Source: UBA2450 sp045132035
Lineage (GTDB): Bacteria > Bacillota_I > Bacilli_A > RFN20 > CAG-826
Direction of reading: 5' to 3'
Length of the DNA stretch: 14,985 nt
Assembly: GCA_045132035.1 (NCBI GenBank)
Contig: JBGURM010000077.1
Span: 1 to 14,985 of the forward strand
The notes below the pieces were generated by a model. That model worked only from the letters and a program-made list of their open reading frames with translations. It was not told the DNA's origin and did no database searches. A program made the position numbers and the translations under genes. How positions within the stretch are numbered: position 1 is the first letter of the stretch; each line of letters starts with the position of its first letter. Positions 6,632 through 13,639 of this stretch are shown here, piece by piece.

Positions 6632-7183
6632 ATGATTGTTATCCAAGACCAAAATACTGGCAAAAAGCCAAATCAACCAAAAGAATTAATTAACGAACTC
6701 ATCAGATTCCCTCAAGTCCGTGTTATCGGTCCTACTGGGGAACAACTCGGCATCATGTCAAGTAGAGAAGCTCAACTCAAGGCTAACGAATATAATCTTG
6801 ACTTATACTGCGTGAGCGCTCAAAGCAATCCACCAGTGTGCAAGATTCTTAACTATGGTAAATATCGTTACGAACAACAAAAGAAGGCAAAAGAGAATCG
6901 TAAAAACCAAGTGAAAATCGAAGTTAAAGAGATTCAACTTACTCCTCAAATTGGACTTCACGATATGGAAACCAAAGCAAGAGCCGCGGTTAAGTTCCTT
7001 GAACAAGGAAACAAAATCAAAGTTGGAGTGAGATTCAGAGGTCGTCAAATGACACACTTAGAGGTTGGTGAAGAGGCCTTGAATAAATTCATCGAACTAT
7101 TAGGCGACAGTGCTCAGATTGAAAAACCTGCAGCAATGGAAGGTCGCTGGATGATCGCTATTATAGCGCCAAAAAGAAAGTAG
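6632..7183 (+). CDS. infC: Translation initiation factor IF-3
   Basis: IF-3 binds the 30S subunit, prevents premature joining of 50S and checks start-codon selection. Up to 183 residues are encoded: an N-terminal extension (about 1-18), the IF3-N domain (about 19-88, with GEQLGIMSSREA and NPPVCKILNYGKYRYEQQKKAKE) and the IF3-C domain (about 95-183, ending IAIIAPKRK). The start is uncertain. ATG 6632 directly abuts the ribosome-binding site AAAGGAG (6625-6631), with no spacing. ATT 6635 lies three bases away and ATC 6641 nine bases away. IF-3 genes commonly use AUU or similar codons for autoregulation, so the true start may be ATC 6641 or ATT 6635. First gene of infC-rpmI-rplT, under the L20-type leader. 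Confidence 0.95.
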   Translation: MIVIQDQNTGKKPNQPKELINELIRFPQVRVIGPTGEQLGIMSSREAQLKANEYNLDLYCVSAQSNPPVCKILNYGKYRYEQQKKAKENRKNQVKIEVKEIQLTPQIGLHDMETKARAAVKFLEQGNKIKVGVRFRGRQMTHLEVGEEALNKFIELLGDSAQIEKPAAMEGRWMIAIIAPKRK

Positions 7184-7195
7184 GAGGAAAACACA

Positions 7196-7390
7196 ATGCC
7201 AAAAATGAAAAGTAAACGTGCTTTAATGAAAAGAATTAAAGTCACTGGCAGCGGAAAAGTCACAAGACATCACGCTTACACATCACATTTAGCCCCACAC
7301 AAAACAACAAAACAAAAGAGACACTTAATGAAAGGTGCAGTCTTACATAAGACTGACTACAAGAGAGTTAAGTACCTCATCGTAAAGTAA
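7196..7390 (+). CDS. rpmI: 50S ribosomal protein L35
   Basis: Small basic protein of the large ribosomal subunit. 64 residues starting MPKMKSKRALMKRIKVTG, with the conserved HLMKGA segment and a Lys/Arg-rich C-terminus, match L35 in length and order. AGGAGG lies about eight bases before ATG. It sits 12 bases after infC and 13 before rplT in the standard IF3-L35-L20 operon, so it is covered by the same attenuator. Confidence 0.97.
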   Translation: MPKMKSKRALMKRIKVTGSGKVTRHHAYTSHLAPHKTTKQKRHLMKGAVLHKTDYKRVKYLIVK

Positions 7391-7403
7391 GGAGGAAGTA
7401 ATC

Positions 7404-7757
7404 ATGAGAGTTAAAGGCGGAACAGTTACACATGCAAGACGCAAAAGAATGCTCAAAAGAGCAAAGGGTTACTTCGGAAGTAAACACTTACTCTACAAGA
7501 CAGCGAAAGAACAAGTTATGCACAGCTTACGCTATGCGTACATCTCTCGTAGAACAGTTAAAAGAGACTATCGTAAACTCTGGATCAGACGTATCAACGC
7601 TGCATGCAGAATGAATGACATCTCTTATAGCAAATTCATGTACGGATTAAAAGTTGCTAACATTCAAGTTAACAGAAAAATGTTATCTGAACTCGCAATC
7701 AATGATCCAAGCGCATTTGCCGACTTAGTTAAAACAGCAAAACAAAACATTAAATAA
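7404..7757 (+). CDS. rplT: 50S ribosomal protein L20
   Basis: Binds 23S rRNA early in large-subunit assembly, and in Bacillota also represses its own operon through the leader. The 117-residue protein shows the family run VKGGTVTHARRKRMLKRAKG (3-22), then YFGSKH, YAYISRR, the RKLWIRRINAACR segment and VNRKMLSELA. It is about one residue shorter than usual because of a compressed N-terminus (MRV rather than MARV). GGAGG lies upstream at a good distance. Last gene of the operon, followed by a terminator at 7776-7808. Confidence 0.98.
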   Translation: MRVKGGTVTHARRKRMLKRAKGYFGSKHLLYKTAKEQVMHSLRYAYISRRTVKRDYRKLWIRRINAACRMNDISYSKFMYGLKVANIQVNRKMLSELAINDPSAFADLVKTAKQNIK

Positions 7758-7775
7758 TTAAGTTTGGTGTTAATT

Positions 7776-7808
7776 AAAACCAGGAAAATGAATTCCTGGT
7801 TTTTCTTT
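7776..7808 (+). terminator. Rho-independent terminator of infC-rpmI-rplT
   Basis: AAAACCAGGAA (7776-7786) pairs perfectly with TTCCTGGTTTT (7793-7803) around a 6-base loop, with a T-rich tail. Its right half and tail recur exactly after the toxin gene. Confidence 0.9.
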
Positions 7809-7812
7809 ACTT
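7795..7812. repeat. Left copy of 18-bp direct repeat flanking the toxin-antitoxin pair
   Basis: CCTGGTTTTTCTTTACTT, identical to 8478-8495. It is the right arm and tail of the rplT terminator. The two copies begin 683 bases apart and enclose the toxin-antitoxin cassette. Confidence 0.85.
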
Positions 7813-7817
7813 TTCTA

Positions 7818-7875
7818 TTAAAGCATTGAATACTTAATAGTATAATTTTATAATTATTTTAGTAAAATTTAGTAA
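7818..7875 (+). promoter_or_regulatory. Promoter and possible operators of the toxin-antitoxin operon
   Basis: A consensus -10 TATAAT lies at 7841-7846, with a weak -35 TTAAAG at 7818-7823 (spacing 17). Overlapping it are inverted repeats ATACT/AGTAT (7830-7834, 7839-7843) and ATAATT/AATTAT (7842-7847, 7852-7857), then direct repeats TTTAGTAA (7858-7865, 7868-7875). Phd/YefM antitoxins usually repress their own promoter through such palindromes. Operator function is inferred. Confidence 0.5.
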
Positions 7876-7887
7876 TGGAGGTAAATT

Positions 7888-8160
7888 ATGATTATTTTAG
7901 CATCTGCAGATATTAGACTAAATTACAACGATGTTGTAAAAAAATGCAAAGAAAGCGGAGAACCAATTTATTTAACTAAAAATGGGCAAGGTGAGCTCGT
8001 TGTTATGGATATAGAATCGTTTGAAAAGAGAGAGCAAGAATTAAGAGCACAACAAATGGTGCTAGAATCATACGCCGCAAGACTATCTGGAAGCAAAGAT
8101 TACTCTCTTGAAGAGTCCAAATCTATGATGGAAAATATGCTAAAAGGTGACAAGCAATGA
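7888..8160 (+). CDS. Phd/YefM-family antitoxin
   Basis: The 90-residue protein has the compact Phd/YefM fold pattern: an N-terminal strand and helix (IILASADIRLNYNDVVKKC), the gEPIYLTKNGQGELVVMDIESFE segment typical of the family (about 25-47), and a charged helical C-terminal part that in relatives wraps the toxin. It neutralises the downstream ParE-like toxin and probably represses the operon. GGAGGT lies five bases before ATG. Its stop TGA overlaps the toxin ATG (ATGA), so translation is coupled. The first gene of a two-gene accessory module between rplT and thiI. Confidence 0.88.
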   Translation: MIILASADIRLNYNDVVKKCKESGEPIYLTKNGQGELVVMDIESFEKREQELRAQQMVLESYAARLSGSKDYSLEESKSMMENMLKGDKQ

Positions 8161-8462
8161 ATAATTACGTAGTCACCATTACATCAAAAGCTAATGAAGA
8201 TATTGCTGAATGTATTAACTTTGTTAACAAAGTATCTCCTGAAGCGGTAAAAACATTGCTAGACAATATATATTCATCTTTACAATCACTTACTACATTT
8301 CCTGAGAGATTCCCAATATTTTCAATGCCAAAGTCATTCCCATTCGAAATTAGAAAACAAGTGATAGACGGGAGATATATTGCGTTATATTCAATTGAAG
8401 ATAATAAAATCGTAGTATATCGTGTACTTGATTCAAGAAGAAAATTTGATTATTTAGTATAG
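8157..8462 (+). CDS. RelE/ParE-family toxin
   Basis: The 101-residue protein shows the RelE/ParE pattern: N-terminal strand VVTITSKANEDIAECINFV, helix pair ending LTTFPERFP (about 46-54), then strands with IRKQVIDGRYIALYSI and the final IVVYRVLDSRRKFDYL. Relatives either cleave mRNA at the ribosome (RelE) or poison DNA gyrase (ParE). The short LxxxPerfp helix hairpin and loss of obvious RelE catalytic basic residues favour ParE, but I cannot decide. No frameshift or truncation is visible, so the pair looks intact. A ribosome-binding site AAAAGGTG lies in the end of the antitoxin gene. A terminator follows directly. Confidence 0.85.
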   Translation: MNNYVVTITSKANEDIAECINFVNKVSPEAVKTLLDNIYSSLQSLTTFPERFPIFSMPKSFPFEIRKQVIDGRYIALYSIEDNKIVVYRVLDSRRKFDYLV

Positions 8463-8463
8463 T

Positions 8464-8491
8464 AAAACCAGGTAAATCCTGGTTTTTCTTT
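8464..8491. terminator. Bidirectional terminator between toxin and thiI
   Basis: AAAACCAGG (8464-8472), loop TAAAT, CCTGGTTTT (8478-8486), with T-runs in both reading directions. It can end the rightward toxin operon and the leftward thiI operon. The thiI stop codon (8490-8492) lies at its edge. Confidence 0.85.
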
Positions 8492-8495
8492 ACTT
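8478..8495. repeat. Right copy of 18-bp direct repeat flanking the toxin-antitoxin pair
   Basis: CCTGGTTTTTCTTTACTT, identical to 7795-7812. This copy includes the thiI stop codon region, which suggests it is the ancestral site. Confidence 0.85.
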
Positions 8496-9650
8496 AATTA
8501 TCTTAACTTCGACATTATTAATCGCGTCATTAATCAATGTTTCAAAGTCAAATTTCTCTTCAAACTTCTTCGCTTCATTTAAATCAGGAGCGGTCTTAGG
8601 AGCTTTTGGAGTAAAGATTGTACAACAATCTTCATATGGTCTGATTGATATTTCATAAGTATCAATCTTTTTACTAATTTGAATGATTTCAAGTTTATCC
8701 ATGACAGCACATGGTCTAATTACAGGGAAATTAGTAACTTCATTAATTACATGAATTGATTGAAGAGTTTGAGAAGCAACTTGCCCCACTGATTCACCAC
8801 TACTGATGACTGGACAATTTCTTCTTTTGGCTAATCCTTCCGCTAAGCGATACATCATTCTTCTCATCAAAGTAATGCAATAACTTTCAGGAGCGTTGTC
8901 ATATATTGCTTCTTGAATCTTAGTAAATGGAACAATATTTAATCTAATTTCTGGTTGATAACGATTTAATTTATGTAATAAATCTTCAAGTTTATAAATA
9001 ACTGCTTCTTGAGTGTATGGAGGGGAAGCAAAATGAATACATTCAATTTTTACTCCTCTTTTCATAAGTAAATAGGCCGCTACAGGAGAATCAATTCCTC
9101 CAGAAAGCATATGCATACTCTTTCCGCCTACTCCTAAAGGATATCCTCCTGCTCCTGGATAAGTTTTAACAAAGATATATGTTCCTTCATCTCTAACTTC
9201 GATTGAAAGAGTAATATCTGGATTATGAACATCAACTTTTAAGTTGGTGTTTTTTAATATAACAGGAGCGACAAGTCGAGTAATTTCATCAGAGATGAGA
9301 GGGAATTTTTTATTGCTTCTTTTACATTTAACTTTAAATGTTTTTCCTTCTTCTAATTTGATCAACTCTAAAGAGGCGGCTTTAATTTGTTCAATATCAT
9401 TATCAACTTTATGAACTAAAGAAAGACCTTGGATACCGCTGACATCTTGTAAACGAGAAATAATTGGTTCATAGTCCATATCGTTAAGATGAACATAGAT
9501 GTGGTCATAACGAGATTCCACTTCTAAAGAATCAAAATCTTTTAAAGCGTTTTTAATATTTAAATGTAATCGGTGAATGAAATCTGATTTATTTTTCCCT
9601 TTCGTGGATAATTCACCAAATCTCACCATGATGTGATCGTATCTAATCAT
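8490..9650 (-). CDS. thiI: tRNA 4-thiouridine synthetase ThiI (without rhodanese domain)
   Basis: ThiI adenylates U8 of tRNA and transfers sulfur to make 4-thiouridine; in many bacteria it also serves thiamine synthesis. The 386 residues contain an N-terminal ferredoxin-like region (1-60), a THUMP domain (about 60-165) and a PP-loop ATPase with SGGIDSPV at 183-190. Cysteines Cys342/Cys343 (PYEDCC) lie where E. coli has Cys344. The protein ends without the C-terminal rhodanese domain of E. coli ThiI, as in the Bacillus protein. Its ATG overlaps the iscS stop (ATGA), so the sulfur donor desulfurase and ThiI are translationally coupled. Last gene of the ezrA operon. Confidence 0.96.
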   Translation of the reverse strand: MIRYDHIMVRFGELSTKGKNKSDFIHRLHLNIKNALKDFDSLEVESRYDHIYVHLNDMDYEPIISRLQDVSGIQGLSLVHKVDNDIEQIKAASLELIKLEEGKTFKVKCKRSNKKFPLISDEITRLVAPVILKNTNLKVDVHNPDITLSIEVRDEGTYIFVKTYPGAGGYPLGVGGKSMHMLSGGIDSPVAAYLLMKRGVKIECIHFASPPYTQEAVIYKLEDLLHKLNRYQPEIRLNIVPFTKIQEAIYDNAPESYCITLMRRMMYRLAEGLAKRRNCPVISSGESVGQVASQTLQSIHVINEVTNFPVIRPCAVMDKLEIIQISKKIDTYEISIRPYEDCCTIFTPKAPKTAPDLNEAKKFEEKFDFETLINDAINNVEVKIIK

Positions 9651-10798
9651 CTTATTTCTCCAATTATTCTTTCTAATGTTGATATTAATATATCAATTTC
9701 TTCAATTGTGTTTGTGTAATCTAATGACACTCTTATCGTGTTATTAGCGATTTTATCTTCTTTATTTAAAGATTTAACAACATAGCTTCCCTTTTCTTTT
9801 GAAGAGTGACAGGCACTAGTAGAAGAGACCATGATGTTATTATTACTTAAGGCTTCCACTACAACGCTTCCTTTTTTAGTGATTGTAGAGAAATTAATGA
9901 TATAAGGATTATATGAGTCAGAAATATTTAATTCATATAAGTCATTTCTACTTTTTAAATAATTAACAAGTTTATCCGCTAATCCTTTTACATGTAGGTA
10001 GTTCGCTTTTTCATTATTTAAAGCAATTTTAATTGCTTCTAAAAATGCAGTCGCACTAGCGAGATCTTCCGTTCCACTACGATATCCATTTTCTTGTCCG
10101 CCTCCACTATTAATAGGAAGTGGATCAATTTTCTTCTTTTTAATTAAAGCACCATAACCAACTAAGCCGTGTATCTTATGAGAAGTAATAGTTAATAAAT
10201 CAACTTTTGAATAATTGATTTCTTTTTCTAATTTTCCAATTGATTGACAAGCATCAACGTGGAATACAATTTTTGGATATGTTTCTAATAGATTAGAAAT
10301 TTCATAAATTGGATTAACTGCTCCAATCTCATTATTAACCGCCATAATGGAGACTAATATCGTTTTATCAGTTAAAGCTTTTTTAACTTCTTCAACAGTG
10401 ATAATTCCATCTTTATTTGGATATAGATATGTAACTTGATAATTAAATTCTTTTTCAAGCTGTTTAAAAGCTTCAAGCACTGAAGGGTGTTCATAAACTG
10501 AAGTAATGATGTGATTACCACGATTTTTATACCTTAAGGCTGCTCCTTTAATTGCTAAATTATTAGCTTCAGTTGCGCCACTAAGATAAATAACTTCACT
10601 ATCTTTTAGATTTAATAATCTAAGTAATCCTTCTTTAGTTCTATTGAATAGATAGATAGATTTCTGTCCTTCTTTATGAATTGAAGATGGATTAGCAAAA
10701 TATTCTTCATGAATTTTGTTATATACTTCTAAAACACGACTATCGACTTTAGTCGTTGAGGCATTATCAAAATATATTAATTTATTATTAATTGTCAT
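9647..10798 (-). CDS. Cysteine desulfurase (NifS/IscS family), probable ThiI partner
   Basis: A PLP enzyme that removes sulfur from cysteine to form a persulfide. 383 residues. Visible active-site residues are His104 (EHPSV), Asp182 and Gln185 (VDACQ), PLP lysine Lys208 (SHKIHG) and catalytic Cys330 (STSACHSS). The usual PKG after SHKxHG is LVG, an unusual change next to the lysine. The immediate coupling to thiI matches the Bacillus nifZ-thiI pair, so a role as dedicated sulfur donor for tRNA thiolation is likely. Its start overlaps the end of ezrA by 11 bases. A general Fe-S role is not excluded. Confidence 0.93.
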   Translation of the reverse strand: MTINNKLIYFDNASTTKVDSRVLEVYNKIHEEYFANPSSIHKEGQKSIYLFNRTKEGLLRLLNLKDSEVIYLSGATEANNLAIKGAALRYKNRGNHIITSVYEHPSVLEAFKQLEKEFNYQVTYLYPNKDGIITVEEVKKALTDKTILVSIMAVNNEIGAVNPIYEISNLLETYPKIVFHVDACQSIGKLEKEINYSKVDLLTITSHKIHGLVGYGALIKKKKIDPLPINSGGGQENGYRSGTEDLASATAFLEAIKIALNNEKANYLHVKGLADKLVNYLKSRNDLYELNISDSYNPYIINFSTITKKGSVVVEALSNNNIMVSSTSACHSSKEKGSYVVKSLNKEDKIANNTIRVSLDYTNTIEEIDILISTLERIIGEIR

Positions 10799-12497
10799 TT
10801 TCAGCGTGGCGGTTACGATATAAAGAATTAGCTTGAGAATAGACGTTTTGGAAATCGCCTTTTAAGAAACTTAAATCTAATTGATTAGCGGTTTGATTGA
10901 CATCTTGTTCATCTCGATCTCTATTTAAAATCACAAGTGATTTTTCCGCTACTCTAGCGCTTCTAACTTTATTTTCAATGTCTTCAAACATTGGGTTGGC
11001 AATATTCTTTAAGCTATTGATCTTATTATTAATATCTTCGACATCAATTGGTTGATGTTGAACACATTCATAAATATCGTTTAAAACATCATAAACAGCG
11101 TCTAATTTTTCTTTATATAAAGCAGTAAATGATTCGACATTAATCTCATAAAGAGATTTTTCTGCTTCTTTTAATTGATAATAATAAACAGAAATCAAAT
11201 TATATGCTTCTTCGGCAGTGCTCTTTAAGGAATCGATATATTTCTTAAAGTTAGTAACACCTTCATTGACGATACTATAATTTGCTTCAAGTTCATCTAA
11301 TTTTCCTTTTAAAAGAGAGAAAGGTTGACGAGTTCCGCTATGAACGAAACCATCAAGGAATCTTTTGGAGTTTCCTAAATCATCAACAGATTTTCCTAAA
11401 TTCTTAATTTTGTCTTCTTCTTGAGATGAAATAATATAAATTTCTTTAATTTCTGGTAGTAAAGCACAAATTCTTAAGAAAACTTTTTCTACATTATTAA
11501 CTGCTTGATAAACAGAATCGTAATGTCCTTTGAAATAATCTCGGGCTTCAACTTCTTCATCAAGTTTTTTACCCATCATATTTATTTCCACTAAGATGAG
11601 CTCGCACTCAGATTTGATTCCACCTATTTGAAGGTTAACAATTCTCTTTGTAATATCAGCGGTCTTTTTCTTCCATTCTTCGATGTGAGATTTAAATGCT
11701 AAATGGTATAAAGGAACTCCTTGTTTTTCAGTTTCTTTATATTTGTTTTGAAGTTCAAGTAAAGCATTTGGAATGTCGGTTTTAGTAAGTTCACAAAGCT
11801 TAGGAAGTTCAATTAAAACATGTCCTAAAGCAGTCAAAACATTATTTAAAGAAGTGATTTCAGAATTGATTTCTTCATATTCTGCCCCTTCAAGTTGTTC
11901 ATCAAAACGTGCAAAAGAAGCATCAATTTTATCAAACATTTTATTAAATGTTGCAGCGACCATTTCAAGTTCATTACTCTCTGCGTAATATGTTTGTTTA
12001 ACGTGACGATATACTTCACGTAAGTGATCAATTGAACGACGGCATTCTTCTTCAAGTTTAATGATTTCATATAAATCATGATCAAGAGATTTAATGCTTT
12101 CTTGTAAATTTTCAACTGCTTTTCTAGCTTCGCTAATAACGGATTTAATATTCTTATACTGTTTAGCGGCTAATAAAGATTTGAGTTGCTTAAGTAATGA
12201 ATCTGCATATGCATCTTCATTATCGTGAATTGATTTGAATCGACGATAAAATTGCTCATATTTAGATAAATATAGGAGGTTGGTTCTAGAGATGATTTCA
12301 AGTCGATGGATGTATTGAGTATCTTGCCCTAATAGTAAAGCATCGCAATGTGAAAATTGTTTTTCTAAATTACTAACTTGCTTACGATATCTAATACGAG
12401 AAATAACCAAAATATTTAAAAGTATTCCAAGGGCAATTAACACTATTGCGCCAACTACCGAAAGGATTACGATTTCATTCACTCCCAAGAAAACCAT
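10788..12497 (-). CDS. ezrA: Septation ring formation regulator EzrA
   Basis: EzrA is a membrane-anchored regulator of FtsZ ring formation found in Bacilli. The 569-residue protein has one N-terminal transmembrane segment (about 8-32) followed by a long cytosolic, almost entirely helical region made of spectrin-like coiled-coil repeats rich in Glu, Lys and Leu. The tail YSQANSLYRNRH resembles the conserved C-terminal patch of the family. GGAGGT lies six bases before ATG. The gene leads the leftward ezrA-iscS-thiI operon, an arrangement known from Bacillus. The low-complexity composition makes homology less distinctive, but length, topology and neighbours agree. Confidence 0.92.
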   Translation of the reverse strand: MVFLGVNEIVILSVVGAIVLIALGILLNILVISRIRYRKQVSNLEKQFSHCDALLLGQDTQYIHRLEIISRTNLLYLSKYEQFYRRFKSIHDNEDAYADSLLKQLKSLLAAKQYKNIKSVISEARKAVENLQESIKSLDHDLYEIIKLEEECRRSIDHLREVYRHVKQTYYAESNELEMVAATFNKMFDKIDASFARFDEQLEGAEYEEINSEITSLNNVLTALGHVLIELPKLCELTKTDIPNALLELQNKYKETEKQGVPLYHLAFKSHIEEWKKKTADITKRIVNLQIGGIKSECELILVEINMMGKKLDEEVEARDYFKGHYDSVYQAVNNVEKVFLRICALLPEIKEIYIISSQEEDKIKNLGKSVDDLGNSKRFLDGFVHSGTRQPFSLLKGKLDELEANYSIVNEGVTNFKKYIDSLKSTAEEAYNLISVYYYQLKEAEKSLYEINVESFTALYKEKLDAVYDVLNDIYECVQHQPIDVEDINNKINSLKNIANPMFEDIENKVRSARVAEKSLVILNRDRDEQDVNQTANQLDLSFLKGDFQNVYSQANSLYRNRHAENDN

Positions 12498-12535
12498 CTT
12501 AATACCTCCAACTTAATCTAAGATTAATTAAGTAT

Positions 12536-12541
12536 ATTATA
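12536..12541 (-). promoter_or_regulatory. -10 element of the ezrA-iscS-thiI promoter
   Basis: On the minus strand there is a perfect TATAAT, 38 bases before the ezrA ATG. The -35 is weak (TTCATT-like at spacing 17). Confidence 0.5.
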
Positions 12542-12737
12542 ACCAAACACCCTCATTAAATGAAATTGATTTTGATTTAATATCAAATTGAAGTAGAAAA
12601 TCTCCGCTATTTCCTATTTGTTTTTTTAATGACCATTTTTATATCTAAGTAGGTTATATTTAATCAATATTTTTAACTTCAATTTTCTTAATTTTTTACT
12701 CCTTTAACCTCAACTTAAAAAATAATTAATTTTTTTG
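12542..12737. other. AT-rich divergent intergenic region without a gene
   Basis: Together with both leaders the gap between ezrA and rpsD is 438 bases. I find no supported ORF in this part. It contains runs of T and a short inverted repeat TTTGAT/ATCAAA near 12573-12590, whose role is unknown. The ends carry the ezrA and rpsD promoters. Confidence 0.6.
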
Positions 12738-12766
12738 TTGTTATATATTTCACTTTCCTGTATATT
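12738..12766 (+). promoter_or_regulatory. rpsD promoter
   Basis: TTGTTA (12738-12743), 17 bases, TATATT (12761-12766). Transcription would begin near 12773, leaving a leader of about 160 bases. Confidence 0.6.
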
Positions 12767-12772
12767 ATTTAC

Positions 12773-12935
12773 TGCATGTAATGCAGCACATTAATACTGC
12801 TCGACTGACGTTTGATACGGCTGTAACGGAGTAACCTAAGCTACATTGGTGAAACGATTAATCAAACACCCGGAGTAAGGAATTAATGCCTATTCATTAT
12901 TTTGCAAAGAAAATAAGGAAAGGAAGTACAAAGTC
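12773..12935 (+). promoter_or_regulatory. Structured rpsD leader, candidate S4 autoregulatory RNA
   Basis: The leader is markedly richer in G+C than its surroundings. CTGCAT (12772-12777) and ATGCAG (12781-12786) form a hairpin. GTTTGAT (12810-12816) pairs with ATCAAAC (12861-12867), closing a 44-base domain. GGAGTAA occurs twice (12828-12834 and 12872-12878). In Bacillus, S4 represses its own mRNA through a complex leader. This leader is in the right place and of similar size, but I cannot verify the fold. No T-run terminator is evident, so control would be translational or by another mechanism. Confidence 0.55.
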
Positions 12936-13541
12936 ATGAGATATACTGGATCAGACTGGAAAAGAAGTCGTAGATTAGGTTTTTCAACTCTTGAAACAAA
13001 CAAAGAACTTCAAAAACGTCCTTACGGTCCTGGCCAACACGGCGCATCCCGTAAGAAAAAACCATCTGAATATGGTAAACAATTAGTTGAAAAACAAAAA
13101 CTAAGACAAATGTATGGTGTCAACGAAAGACAATTCAGAAGATTATTCATGATTGCCTTAGCTAGTAAAGAAGTTACTGGTTTCGCATTTATGAAATTAC
13201 TTGAATCCCGTTTAGATAACCTTGTCTACCGTATGGGTTTCGCCCGTACTCGTAGAGGTGCTAGACAACTCGTCAATCACGGACACATCGAAGTTAACGA
13301 TAAAAAAGTTGATATTCCAAGTTACTTATGTTCAATTAACGACGTCATCGCTGTTAGAGAAAACTCTAAAGATATGAAAGTCGTTAAAGAATCACTCGAT
13401 TCAATCGCCACTAAAGTCGGTTGGGTTGAAGTTGATGCTGAAAAACTCTGTGGTAAATACATCAGAGAACCAGAACGTAATGAATTAACTCAACAAATCA
13501 CTGAATCACAAATCGTTGAATACTACAACCGTAAACTCTAA
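12936..13541 (+). CDS. rpsD: 30S ribosomal protein S4
   Basis: S4 nucleates small-subunit assembly by binding the 5' domain of 16S rRNA. 201 residues, normal length. It starts MRYTGSDWKRSRRLGFS and has the family segments RPYGPGQHGASRKKKPSEYG (28-47), then LESRLDNLVYRMGFARTRRGARQLVNHGHIEVN forming the S4 RNA-binding domain. The N-terminal zinc cysteines of the C+ form are absent, so this is the zinc-free type. AGGAAG lies about ten bases before ATG. Transcribed alone, with its own leader and terminator. S4 is the likely regulator of this leader. Confidence 0.98.
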   Translation: MRYTGSDWKRSRRLGFSTLETNKELQKRPYGPGQHGASRKKKPSEYGKQLVEKQKLRQMYGVNERQFRRLFMIALASKEVTGFAFMKLLESRLDNLVYRMGFARTRRGARQLVNHGHIEVNDKKVDIPSYLCSINDVIAVRENSKDMKVVKESLDSIATKVGWVEVDAEKLCGKYIREPERNELTQQITESQIVEYYNRKL

Positions 13542-13555
13542 TTCATGCATTACAC

Positions 13556-13588
13556 AAAAGACTCACAATATTGTGGGTCTTTTTTCTT
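13556..13588 (+). terminator. Rho-independent terminator of rpsD
   Basis: AAAAGACTCACA (13556-13567) pairs with TGTGGGTCTTTT (13572-13583), one G-U pair, followed by more T. It lies 14 bases after the stop. Confidence 0.9.
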
Positions 13589-13601
13589 TAAAGTCCACTA
13601 C

Positions 13602-13610
13602 TGTTATGAT
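13602..13610 (+). promoter_or_regulatory. Extended -10 promoter of tyrS
   Basis: TGT-TATGAT matches TGnTATAAT with one mismatch. No convincing -35. The leader would be only about 23 bases, so there is no T-box. Confidence 0.5.
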
Positions 13611-13639
13611 AAACTCTACTAAGTAGGAGGAATCATAAT

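Noticed and set aside
7432..7614. 60-residue ORF in another frame of rplT
   Set aside because: It is contained in the L20 gene, whose frame matches the family along its whole length.
7826..7846. TTGAAT as -35 for the toxin-antitoxin promoter
   Set aside because: It is only nine bases from TATAAT, too close for a standard promoter.
11773..12115. ORFs on both strands inside ezrA
   Set aside because: Both are shadows of the long helical EzrA frame and lack start signals.
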